Assembly (NCBI RefSeq): GCF_024679245.1
Contig: NC_090173.1
Span: forward strand, 25,386,160-25,450,159
DNA length: 64,000 nt
Direction of reading: 5' to 3'
Source: Pseudorasbora parva
Taxonomy: Eukaryota; Chordata; Actinopteri; Cypriniformes; Gobionidae
The notes beneath the pieces are model-generated. The model was not told where the DNA came from and did no database searches. It worked only from the letters and a program-made list of their open reading frames with translations. Below, one piece after another: positions 26,617 through 39,620 of the stretch (position 1 is its first letter; each line of letters begins with the position of its first letter). The position numbers and the translations under genes were made by a program.

Positions 26617-27325
26617 AAATGGGCAAGCCAAGGATTTGAGCGAGTTTGACAAGGGCCAAATTGTGCTGGCTAGACGAATAGGTCAGAGCATCTCCAAAAC
26701 TGCAGCTCTTGTGGGGTGTTCCCGGTCTGCAGTGGTCAGTATCTATCAAAAGTGGTCAGAGGAAGGAACAGTGGTGAACTGGTGAAAGGGTCATGGCTCA
26801 TTGGCTCATTGATGCACATGAGGAGCGAAGGCTGGCCTGTGTGGTCCATTCAAACAGAGAAGTTACTGTAGCTTAAATTGATCAAGAAGTTAATGCTGGT
26901 TCTGATAGAAAAGAGTCAGAATACACAGCGCATAACAGTTTGTTGTGTATGGGGCTGTATAGCTGCAAACCAGTCAGGGTGTTCATGCTGACCCCTGTCC
27001 ACTGCCAAAAGTGCTAACAGTGAGCAAGTGCATCAGAGCTGGACCACAGAGCAATGGAAGAAGGTGGCCTAGTCTGATGAATCACATTTTCTTTGACTTG
27101 GCCTCCAAATTCCCCAGATCTCAATCCAGTCGAGCATCTGTGGGATGTGCTGAACAAACAAGTCCGATCCATGGAGGCCCCACCTCGCAACTTACAGGAC
27201 TTAAAGGATCTGCTGCTAACATCTTGTTGCCAGATACCACAACACACCTTCAGAGGTATAGTGGAGTCCATGCCTCGATGGGTCAAGGCTGTTTTGGCAG
27301 CAAAAGGGGAACAACACAATAATGT
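26617..27325 (+). pseudogene. Tc1-type transposase remnant, family C
   Basis: The N-terminal helix-turn-helix is readable near 26630-26780 ([20 protein letters not shown], then [20 protein letters not shown]), and the C-terminus near 27093-27310 (NSPDLNPVEHLWDVLNKQVR, then MPRWVKAVLAAKG). The catalytic core between them is mostly deleted and stops interrupt the frame. No clear terminal repeats found. Non-functional. Confidence 0.82.
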
Positions 27326-30132
27326 TATGTCTGATCTGTGTATTTTTTCACCCTACAAAGTTCAAATGCCCAAATATTGGTTCCTTTTTTTCTCCAGTGA
27401 AATCAATGTACTATATTTAAGAGATTGGAGCAAGAAGGCACCCAGAGTCTTGCAGTAGAGGAGTAGGAAAGCGTATGCGAAACACAATGGAAAACATCCT
27501 TTGTTCAGGAGAGAGTTTGCGTGGAAAGGTGTTGCTAGGTTTTTCTCCACACCTGCTCAGATCAATCAACAGTCATATAGATGCAATTGTTGGCTAAGGT
27601 GCAGGGTCGACAAGGCAAATCATTTCCACATTTTCCTGATTTTCTGTCTTTCTATTAATCAATATTGGTATGAGATAGATCAATTCCTTAGTTTTGAGGT
27701 GATGTATTTGGGTTTGATTACCAGTGATTTTCCAAACAAATACCTGTTCAGAAATAGCAAAACCAATTACAATAAAGTGGCTGCAACCAACTTTGCCTAC
27801 TCTTGAAGACATGGATGAACATAGTACATGATATTTTGTACAGTGGAACAGCTAATCCTTTGAGACTTAAATCCCAGTTGTTTTCAGTACAATGGAGAGA
27901 TTGGATTTAGTATCCCCAATACGATCAGATTTTGTTTAACTGAATAAAATAAAGACAGTCACGATTATGTGGGTTAGGTAAGATGTTTTGCAAGAATTGG
28001 GTCAATAATGTTTTGCGGTGGGTTTGTTTGTGTGTGACGTCAGGCTGATGACAGGTAGGCTTAAATTGCTTTGCTCAATGAGCAATTGTTTATGGCAGTG
28101 TTGTGGTTCATTTCTACTGCACACAGCTTTTTACATATAGTGATACACATAATAGGACCAATACATAGAACTAATGCATAGAACTAATGTCGTATTAGTT
28201 CACTTGAGTTATTTTTACATCTAATTCCATTGGCGCTTACTCAGTTTAATTGTTTCTGCTACACAGAGTATCTGAGTTATGTTTATAAGGAACATTTCGT
28301 TGAAATTATTAAGAGTGCATGTTAAAGACATGTAAATTCAATTTCTATATTCAAGAGTTCAAAATACTAGTCTAATGCAAATCCTTGTTGAGTAAAACCA
28401 GGTAATAATGTCATTAATTTAAGTGTTTTACATTGAAAATTGTTGTCTTTCCATGTAGTGATTATTCGTTTTTTTCTGCGTTTTTTCACACAGGGAGTTA
28501 CATACTTTCACAAATGGATTTATGGGGGAAAAAATCAAAAAGCACCTACTTTTTTTTGGGGGGGGGGGGGGGAGCGGTGTATTACAGCTTAGACAACATA
28601 TAAGTACATGTTTATCACTTTTAGCAGTGTTTTATGTAACTTCAAAGGGTTTCCTGTAAAATGACACCAAACTTTTGAACTTAGACCACTGTATGTGTGT
28701 GTATGGGAAACTTTTCAATTTGGGTAGGCCAAATCCACACGGAAATCCCAAAAAATGTCCCTGAAATTATAAACATAAAGCATTCTCATGTTTCGGGCAA
28801 CTTGGATCATGCACCTTTCTTGTCCTAGGCTATTTTACATATGTCCATAGAAATTTGAATTGACTACTGTAAAGTGACTGGCTGATGGATTCCCGAGCAC
28901 ATCGCACAGTGCACATCGCACAGACTAATGGATACTCAAAATCGTTGGGGATTTTCATTATCGATTTTATTGATTAATTGTTGCAGACCTACTTTTTGTT
29001 GCAAGTTGTCATGTGTTTTAAGTGTTGTCGCTTCGTTTTTTATTTTTAAGAATTAATCTTTTTTTACATTTTTGACTTTATTTGTTTATATCAATACTTT
29101 TTTTACAAATATTAATATTTTACATTTATTTCAAACAAAAAGTCCTGAAGGGTGGATGAGCAGAGGTGGTCCAGGGGGAAGAATGGAGGGCCAGGTCGGT
29201 GAAGGGGATATGAACCAGGATTGTGGAGCAGTGACAGGCTTGGACAGTGGAGCAGTGGCGGGTCTGGGCCAGGACGAGGCTCTGCCGTGGAATCCGTGGC
29301 AGAAAAAGGCTCTTTTGTGGCGGCCATCTCTGGATGCTGGTCAGGGTCTGAAGCCATCTCTGGACTCTGGTCACAGGCTGGAGCCCTCTATAGTATGGTG
29401 GGTACTTCCACAAAACTCACAGTAAAAGATGAACCGGGCAGCAAAAGTGCATAATCAATGTAGCTGCTCCAGGAAAGTTGCTCTCAGGCATCAGGTAACT
29501 TAAGTCTTAAGCCAATTACGAAAAAGACTTTTGAGAGCAGCATCATGGCAAAGCTCAAAAACGTCTTCAACGTAATTCTCAATGGGACAGTTACCTTGAA
29601 GGAGATGAAGTAGGGTGACTGCTGGGTTCATAGTTGGTGGTCGAGTATTCTGTAACAGTGATCCAAAAATATATTCAAATAGAAGACTATATATACACTT
29701 ATAGACTTACTATATAAACATACTGTTTATATTGAATTACTTATCAAATAAATGTATCCTTGGTGAGCATAAGAGTTATGAATTAATCATCCAGCCTATT
29801 TCTGCCTGAGACACATCTCTATAGACTATCAGACACAACAGTCCCTATCATGAGGTAACATTAATTCCCTTATGATGGAAAGAGTTTGGGAGAAATAATG
29901 AGTGTTTAACAAAAAAAAGTTTGACCGGCCTGATTAGATCAATGCTAAATAAACCGCAGATACCACTGGACCCAACGATTCTGTCACCCCATCCCTTCTG
30001 TGTCTCTCGTTTTTTTCTCTCCCCCTCTCTGGCCTGTTGCTTAGTTACTGCTTAGTCTGCTGGAATTGTGGTATTGTGTTTGAGACAGAGAGGTAAAGGG
30101 ATAAGCCACAGTACACAGACTTGATCTCCGAT

Positions 30133-30231
<99 letters not shown>

Positions 30232-30590
30232 GTGTTTGCGTTTCCATTCTCCTGACAATACTTCCTCAATAATCTCTATTACTCACCTGTGACACCACTT
30301 TCCTTCATGCACTTTGTGTTTAGAAAGAAATTCCTAATAGATCAACCCGATCTGAGGGGCAGCATGGGCTAATAACATGTAATGCATGTTTGGATTGAGC
30401 TCTGCTGGAGAAACTGATCTTTGACCACATAAAGCGAGTGTGTGATGTGTAGTCCCAGAAGAGGGCTGAAAGACGACAAAAAAGAAGCAGGAACAATTAA
30501 TGAAAAATATAGACATTTTGTGTTTGTGTGTGCATGTGTGCAGAGCAAGTTTGAACTCTGAGGATCTGCATAATTAAAGCATCATTATCT

Positions 30591-30595
<5 letters not shown>
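27326..30595. other. Intergenic, few recognisable features
   Basis: Contains a G-rich run at 28558-28573, a (TG)n tract at 30135-30229 and a GC-rich block at about 29140-29450 with repeated CTCTGGA/GGTC motifs resembling retroelement debris. Open frames of 60-117 aa here overlap on both strands and lack domains. No gene called. Confidence 0.45.
30135..30229. repeat. (TG)n microsatellite
   Basis: About 47 uninterrupted TG units. Confidence 0.98.

Positions 30596-30665
<70 letters not shown>
30596..30665. repeat. (TA)n tract flanking the gypsy element, left side
   Basis: About 35 TA units ending exactly at the LTR terminus TGTGACGGGG. A matching tract lies on the other side of the element. 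Confidence 0.95.
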
Positions 30666-30668
<3 letters not shown>

Positions 30669-31045
30669 GACGGGGTGAAGAAGTACACGACACAGGAAGG
30701 CAGGTGAATTTCCCCGAAGGGTGGATTTATTAACGATAGTGAAGTGAAAAGTGCGTCGAGTGGGGTGCTCCGTGCTCGCTCTTGCGTCCTTGGTGCTCGT
30801 GGTGATCTGGATCCGTGCTCAGAGTGAGTGCTGGCCATCACACGCTGCTCTCTGGAGGGAAAATGGAGACAACAGTTAGCCGAGTCTTCTGGAGACATCT
30901 CTCACCTCTCTGGGCGGCGGGCAGGCTTATAAAGCCGGCCACTGATGAGCTGCAGGTGTGACGGCTCAGCCTGTGATGAGCCGGTGCAGGTGTGCCCGCC
31001 TTGTTTCCAGGGCGACGCTGATGAGCGCTCGGGACACTTGCCACC
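30666..31045 (-). repeat. 3' LTR of the gypsy element
   Basis: 380 bp, TG..CA type. The 5' part is repeated at 32757-32987. Its last 150 bp (30666-30811) have no counterpart in the truncated 5' LTR. Confidence 0.85.
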
Positions 31046-32166
31046 CCACCCTCGGCGCTCCACGGGATCTTCTCTGGCTGCCCCTTCCTGGTCAGGTCTG
31101 TCAGGGGAGAGGCTAAGGAGGAGAAGTCAGGGATAAAGCACCGGTAGTACCCCGCCAACCCCAAAAAGGCTCGTACCTGCGTCTTCGTGGTGGGACGGGG
31201 AGCGGAGAGAATCGCCGTAACCTTCTTCTCTTGGGGTCGGATCAGGCCCCGTCCCACCTGGTAGCCGAGGTACTTGGCTTCCGCGAGTCCTAGGTGGCAT
31301 TTCCGAGGGTTGGCGGTCAGCCCAGCCCGACGTAACTCTGACAGCACCTTCCGCAGCCGGTCCAGGTGGTCCTCCCAGGTCTCGGAGTGTACCACCACGT
31401 CATCCAAGTAGGCCGCCGCGTAGGCTTGGTGGGGTCGGAGCAGGATGTCGATGAGCCGCTGGAAGGTGGCGGGTGCTCCGTGCAGGCCGAAAGGGAGGAC
31501 GCGGTATTGCCAGTGGCCGCTGGGCGTGGAGAAGGCGGTCTTTGGCTTGGCCTGGCTGGAGAGGGGTACCTGCCAATACCCTTTTGTAAGGTCGAGGGTG
31601 GAGATGTACCGCGCCCTCCCCAGGCGGTCCAGCAGCTCATCTACGCGGGGCATGGGATAGCCGTCGAACTCCGAGACCTCGTTGAGCCGGCGGAAGTCGT
31701 TGCAGAAGCGGAAGGTGCCGTCGGGCTTTGGGACCATCACAATCGGGCTGGGCCACGGGCTGCGTGATGGTTCGATGACCCCTAACTTCAGCATCTCCTG
31801 TACCTCTGCCTCGATGGCGTGTCGCCGAGCCTCCGGAACACGGTAGGGCCGCTGCCGAACGACGATTCCTGGGGCCGTCCGGACGTCGTGCTCGAGGACA
31901 TGAGTCCGCCCGGGGCGAGGGGAGAACACCGCAGAAAACTGACTGACCAGGTGCTGCAAATCCAACTTTTGGGAGTTGTCTACCATGTCTACCATCACCG
32001 GCGGGGGTTCCGAGAACGCGGAGAGCTGGGGCCCGGTCCCGACCCAGCGTTTCAGGAGGTTGATGTGGTACAGCTGGTCGGCTCTCCTCTTCCCAGGCTG
32101 CCGGACCCGGTAGGTGACGGGCCCGACCTTCTCGGCGACTGTGAAGGGACCCTGCCAGGTGGCCAA
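31046..32166 (-). pseudogene. Ty3/gypsy integrase C-terminus fused to reverse transcriptase
   Basis: Begins with the integrase GPY/F-type module (WQGPFTVAEKVGPVTYRV, then QLYHINLLKRWV) and continues without break through a linker into reverse transcriptase: EMLKLGVIEPSRSPWPSPIV, PDGTFRFCNDFRRLN, FDGYPMPRVDELLDRLG, DLTKGYWQVPL and the catalytic YLDD box. It ends near LTDLTRKGQPEKIPW, where RNase H should begin, and runs into the purine tract and LTR. RT precedes nothing else: RNase H is deleted. The domain order is opposite to ordinary Ty3/gypsy. Confidence 0.9.
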
Positions 32167-32169
32167 GAA

Positions 32170-32757
32170 TTAACAGGTGGCTGTCGGGACTAGGACCAAG
32201 ACGTGGTCCCCGCGCTGGAACTCTCTGGGCTGGGCGGCCCGGTCGAAGTGCCTCCGCTGGGCCTGCTGGGCTTTGGCCAGGTGCTCCCGGACGATGGGCC
32301 TCACGCGGTCGATCCTGTCGCGCATCTGCCGCACGTGCTCGATGGTGGAATGGTGTACCCCCGGTTGTTGCTCCCAGGCCTCCTTGGCCACGTCGAGCAG
32401 TCCACGGGGTTGCCGGCCGAAGAGGAGCTCAAAGGGGGTGAAGCCGGTGGACGCTTGGGGGACTTCCCGGATGCCAAAGAGGACATAGGGCAGCATCTTG
32501 TCCCAGTCCCGCGGGTCTTCGGCGGCCACCCGCCGCAGCATCTGCTTGAGCGTTTGGTCAAACCGCTCGACGAGGCCGTCGGTCTGGGGGTGGTACACCG
32601 TTGTGCGGAGCTGTTGGACCTTCAGGAGCCTGCAGAGATCGGCCATCATCCGGGACATGAACGGGGTGTCCTGGTCAGTCAGAATCTGGGCGGGGATGCC
32701 CACCCGGCTACACAGAAGGAAGAGCTCCTGGGCGATGGCCTTGGTGGTGGCTTTCCG
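32170..32757 (-). pseudogene. Ty3/gypsy integrase core, 5'-truncated, one stop
   Basis: Starts inside the core at ATTKAIAQELFLLCSRVGIP and keeps the second catalytic D (ILTDQDTPFMS) and the E (VYHPQTDGLVERFDQTLKQM). The first catalytic D and the zinc finger are lost. A TAA at 32172-32170 is the only break before the downstream module, which is in the same frame (PTATC, stop, FLATWQGPF). So integrase and RT were one polyprotein in this order. Confidence 0.9.
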
Positions 32758-32984
32758 TGCTCAGAGTGAGTGCTGGCCATCACACGCTGCTCTCTGGAGG
32801 GAAAATGGAGACAACAGTTAGCCGAGTCTTCTGGAGACATCTCTCACCTCTCTGGGCGGCGGGCAGGCTTATAAAGCCGCCCGCTGATGAGCTGCAGGTG
32901 TGACGGCTCAGCCTGTGATGAGCGGGTGCAGGTGTGCCCGCCTTGTTTCCAGGGCGACGCTGATGAGCGCTCGGGACACTTGTC

Positions 32985-32987
<3 letters not shown>
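32757..32987 (-). repeat. Truncated 5' LTR of the gypsy element
   Basis: Matches the proximal 230 bp of the 3' LTR and ends TGTCACA before the (TA)n tract. Joined directly to mid-integrase, showing a deletion that removed the LTR end, primer site, gag and protease. Confidence 0.85.

Positions 32988-33058
<71 letters not shown>
32988..33058. repeat. (TA)n tract flanking the gypsy element, right side
   Basis: About 35 TA units followed by a short (CA)n, then a Tc1 element. Confidence 0.95.
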
Positions 33059-33062
<4 letters not shown>

Positions 33063-33072
33063 CACACACACA

Positions 33073-34238
33073 CACTTTACAGCCAAAAGTTTTGCGATGT
33101 CTGTCTTTACATGAACATGAACTTTAATGACATCCCATTCTTAATCTGTAGGGTTTAATTTGCAGTTGGCCCACCCTTTGCAGCTATAACAGCTTCAACT
33201 CTTCTGGGAAGGCACAAGGTTTAGGAGTGGACATTTTTGACCATTCTTCTAGAAGTGGATTTGTGAGGTCAGGCACTGATGTTGGACGAGAAGGCCTGGC
33301 TCACAGTCTCTGCTCTAATTCAATCCAATGGTGTTCTGTTTAGTTGGGGTCAGGAATCTGTGCAGGCCAGTCATGTTCCTCCACACCAACCTCAATCATC
33401 CATGTCTTTATGGACCTTGCTTTGTGCACTGGTGTGCAGTCATGTTGGAACAGGGAGGGGCCATCCCCAAACTCTTCCCACAAAGTTGGGAGCATGAAAT
33501 TGTCCAAAATGTCTTGGTATGCTTAAGCATTAAGATTTCCTTTCACTGGAACTAAGGGGCCAAGCCCAACCACTGAAAAACAACCACACACCCTAATCCC
33601 ACCCTCCACCAAACTTTACACTTGCCACAATACAGTCAGTCAAGTACCTGGAAAACGTTCTCCTGGAAAACAGCAAACCCAGACTCATCCATCGGATTGC
33701 CAGACAGAGAAGCAAGATTGGTCACTCCAGAGAACACATCTCTCCACTGCTCTAGAGTCAAGTGACGGCGTGCACCACTGCATCTGACGCTTTCCATTGC
33801 ACTGATGTAAGGCTTGGATGCAGCTGCTCAGCCATGGAAACCCATTCCCTACACATGCTCTCTACACACTGTTCTTGAACTAAACTGAAGGCCACGTGAA
33901 GTTTGGAGGTCTGTAGCTACTGACTTTGCAGAAAGTTGGCAACTTCTGTGCACTGTGTGCCTCAGCATGCGCTGGCAACTGATTTTACCAATTTTTCCCA
34001 ATTGCTTCCATTTTGTTATAATACCACTAACAGTTGACCATGGAATATTTAATAGTGAGGAAATTTCCCAGATGGACTCATTGCAGAGGTGGCAACCTAT
34101 CACGGCTTGATTTCACCCATTATTTCACAAATGTTTTTTGAAGCGTCTGCATGCCTTGGTGCTTGATTTTATACACCCCGTGGCCATGGAAGTGATTGTA
34201 AATCAATTGGGTGCCACAATACTTTTGGCAATCTAGTG
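33073..34238 (-). mobile_element. Tc1/mariner element, family B, copy 2
   Basis: Ends CACTTTACAGCCAAAAGT and ACTTTTGGCAATCTAGTG are imperfect inverted repeats. A broken transposase lies on the minus strand; its N-terminal helix-turn-helix piece is at 33849-34103 (CHLCNESIWEISSLLNIPWS then TVSGIITKWKQLGKIGK). Frameshifts prevent a full reading. This is the longest of the three family B copies. Confidence 0.85.
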
Positions 34239-37170
<2,932 letters not shown>

Positions 37171-37174
37171 TTAA

Positions 37175-38833
37175 GGAGGTGGAGTCTCCTCTGGACTGGA
37201 GACAGGAGGCGGAGTCTCCTCTGGACTGGAAACAGGAGGCGGAGTCTCCTCTGGACTGGAAACAGGAGGCAGAGTCTCCTCTGGACTGGAAACAGGAGGC
37301 GGAGTCTCCTCTGGACTGGAAACAGGAGGCGGAGTCTCCTCTGGACTGGAAACAGGAGGCGGAGTCTCCTCTGGACTGGAGACAGGAGGCGGAGTCTCCT
37401 CTGGACTGGAGACAGGAGGCGGATTCTCCTCTGGACTGGAGACAGGAGGCAGAGTCTCCTCTGGACTGGAAACAGGAGGCGGAGTCTCCTCTGGACTGGA
37501 AACAGGAGGCGGAGTCTCCTCTGGACTGGAAACAGGAGGCGGAGTCTCCTCTGGACTGGAGACAGGAGGCGGAGTCTCCTCTGGACTGGAGACAGGAGGC
37601 GGAGTCTCCTCTGGACTGGAAACAGGAGGCGGAGTCTCCTCTGGACTGGAGACAGGAGGCAGAGTCTCCTCTGGACTGGAGACAGGGGGCGGAGTCTCCT
37701 CTGGACTGGAGACAGGAGGCGGAGTCTCCTCTGGACTGGAAACAGGAGGCGGAGTCTCCTCTGGACTGGAGACAGGAGGCGGAGTCTCCTCTGGACTGGA
37801 GACAGGGGGCGGAGTCTCCTCTGGACTGGAGACAGGAGGCGGAGTCTCCTCTGGACTGGAGACAGGAGGCGGAGTCTCCTCTGGACTGGAGACAGGAGGC
37901 GGAGTCTCCTCTGGACTGGAGACAGGAGGCGGAGTCTCCTCTGGACTGGAGACAGGAGGCGGAGTCTCCTCTGGACTGGAAACAGGGGGCAGAGTTTCTG
38001 GACTGGAGACAGGAGGCGAAGTCTCCTCTGGACTGGAGACAGGGGGCAGAGTCTCTGGACTGGAGACAGGAGGCGAAGTCTCCTCTGGACTGGAGACAGG
38101 AGGCGAAGTCTCCTCTGGACTGGAGACAGGGGGCAGAGTCTCTGGACTGGAGACAGGGGGCGGAGTCTCCTCTGGACTGGAGACAGGGGGCAGAGTCTCT
38201 GGACTGGAGACAGGAGGCGAAGTCTCCTCTGGACTGGAGACAGGGGGCAGAGTCTCTGGACTGGAGACAGGGGGCGGAGTCTCCTCTGGACTGGAGACAG
38301 GGGGCAGAGTCTCTGGACTGGAGACAGGAGGCGAAGTCTCCTCTGGACTGGAGACAGGGGGCAGAGTCTCTGGACTGGAGACAGGGGGCGGAGTCTCCTC
38401 TGGACTGGAGACAGGGGGCAGAGTCTCTGGACTGGAGACAGGGGGCAGAGTCTCTGGACTGGAGACAGGGGGCAGAGTCTCCTCTGGACTGGAGACAGGA
38501 AGCGGAGTCTCCTCTGGACTGGAGACAGGAGGCGAAGTCTCCTCTGGACTGGAGACAGGGGGCAGAGTCTCTGGACTGGAGACAGGGGGCGGAGTCTCCT
38601 CTGGACTGGAGACAGGGGGCAGAGTCTCTGGACTGGAGACAGGGGGCAGAGTCTCTGGACTGGAGACAGGGGGCAGAGTCTCTGGACTGGAGACAGGGGG
38701 CAGAGTCTCTGGACTGGAGACAGGGGGCAGAGTCTCTGGACTGGAGACAGGAGGCGAAGTCTCCTCTGGACTGGAGACAGGGGGCAGAGTCTCCTCTGGA
38801 CTGGAGACAGGAAGCGGAGTCTCCTCTGGACTG
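37175..38833. repeat. 30/27-bp minisatellite, roughly 57 units
   Basis: The unit is GGAGTCTCCTCTGGACTGGA plus GACAGGAGGC (30 bp); a 27-bp variant lacks one CCT. The first half (to about 37980) is nearly all 30-bp units; the second half alternates 27- and 30-bp units with GGGGGCAGAG variants. Each unit contains GTCTCC and GGAGAC, a 6-bp inverted pair around 8 nt. Because both unit lengths are multiples of three and stop-free, four frames stay open for over 550 codons (for example PVSSPEETPP on minus, ESPLDWRQEA on plus). I see no reason to call any a gene. Confidence 0.95.
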
Positions 38834-39010
38834 ATGACACTGGACACTGGATTTAAACAGCCGCTAGACAGACCAAAGTGCTTTACAAAGCAAGCATATA
38901 AAAATAAAAGCAGCAAAACATACATAAGCACATAGAGAACAACTAAGCTAAGGTTAAGTATAGAATCAAGAAGCAAATGTAAAATAATAAGAACAGTCTA
39001 AGATAATTAA
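38834..39010 (-). other. 3' UTR of L2-like LINE leading into the minisatellite
   Basis: Non-coding tail between the LINE stop codon and the array. It contains TTGTAAAGCACTTTGG on the minus strand, a motif common in fish LINE tails. The hydrophobic start (MLLDSILNLSLVVLYVL) of the long open frame entering the array is a translation of this tail and not a signal peptide. Confidence 0.65.
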
Positions 39011-39415
39011 TCAATATGCTAACGAGAATAGATACGTTTTGACCAGAGACTTAAAAACAGAGAGGTTGGGAGCAGTTCTGATCTCCAGAGGCATGGTGTT
39101 CCACGGACGAGGCCCTGCCACCGCAAACGCACGCTCCCCTCTACGCTTAAGTCTGACACGAGGGACTACCAGCAGCGCCTGGTCGTGGGATCTGAGACTT
39201 CTGGACGGAATGTACGGATGAATAAGTTCAGAGAGATAAACCGGTGCTAGGTTGTGTAAAGATTTGAAGACGGAGAGAAGAATTTTGAAATCTATTCTCT
39301 GCCGGACTGGTAACCAATGTTGGATGGGAGAGATATGATCATATTTGCGACAATTATGGATCCGTCTGGCCGCCGCATTTTGGACTAATTGAAGACGGGA
39401 TTTGAGCTTCTCTTC
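39011..39415 (-). pseudogene. L2-like LINE, C-terminal end of ORF2
   Basis: About 134 codons open to a TGA at 39013-39011: LQLVQNAAARRIHNCRKYDH, ISPIQHWLPVRQRIDFKILL, VAGPRPWNTMPLEIRTAPNL, FKSLVKTYLFS. This is the region after the reverse transcriptase in L2/CR1-clade non-LTR elements. The 5' part is absent (5' truncation is typical). Paralogous to the element at 51583. Confidence 0.82.
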
Positions 39416-39620
39416 AGCTCAGTCCAGTGGAGCCTAAGGTCCACAGGGTGATGGTAATTTGCCCCGATCCAGAACAGACTGCAGTGTCTCGTCTTCATTA
39501 GGGCAGTGGATGGCCAGATGTACAAATTCCTCTGCAAAGGGAAAAAACTCATGGTTCTGCTGAGCCATGGCCACAAACTTTGCAGCATGCTCAATTTTCT
39601 GGGTCCAGTCATCTGTCACG
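39416..39620 (-). pseudogene. Possible LTR-retroelement gag fragment
   Basis: A short minus-strand frame (WTQKIEHAAKFVAMAQQNHE then FAEEFVHLAIHCPNEDETLQ) resembles the capsid segments found in fish gypsy gag proteins. It directly follows sequence ending CACACCCGTGACA, which may be an LTR end. Weak call; no nucleocapsid or protease seen. Confidence 0.35.

Larger units (their letters stand above)
30666..32987 (-). mobile_element. Ty3/gypsy LTR retrotransposon, deleted, integrase-first order
   Basis: Element orientation is minus. The 3' LTR is 30666-31045 and a truncated 5' LTR is about 32757-32987; they share a near-identical stretch containing GGAGACAACAGTTAGCCGAG. LTR ends read TGTGACAAGTG and CCCCGTCACA. 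Between them, in one frame, lie integrase then reverse transcriptase. gag, protease, the integrase N-terminus and RNase H are missing. A purine-rich GAGGGTGGGG stands directly before the 3' LTR. Both sides are (TA)n, so the element sits inside a TA microsatellite. Confidence 0.88.

Noticed and set aside
29072..29425. 117-aa and overlapping open frames on both strands
   Set aside because: GC-rich repeat debris; openness in three or more frames and no domain. Possible retroelement remnant but not supportable.
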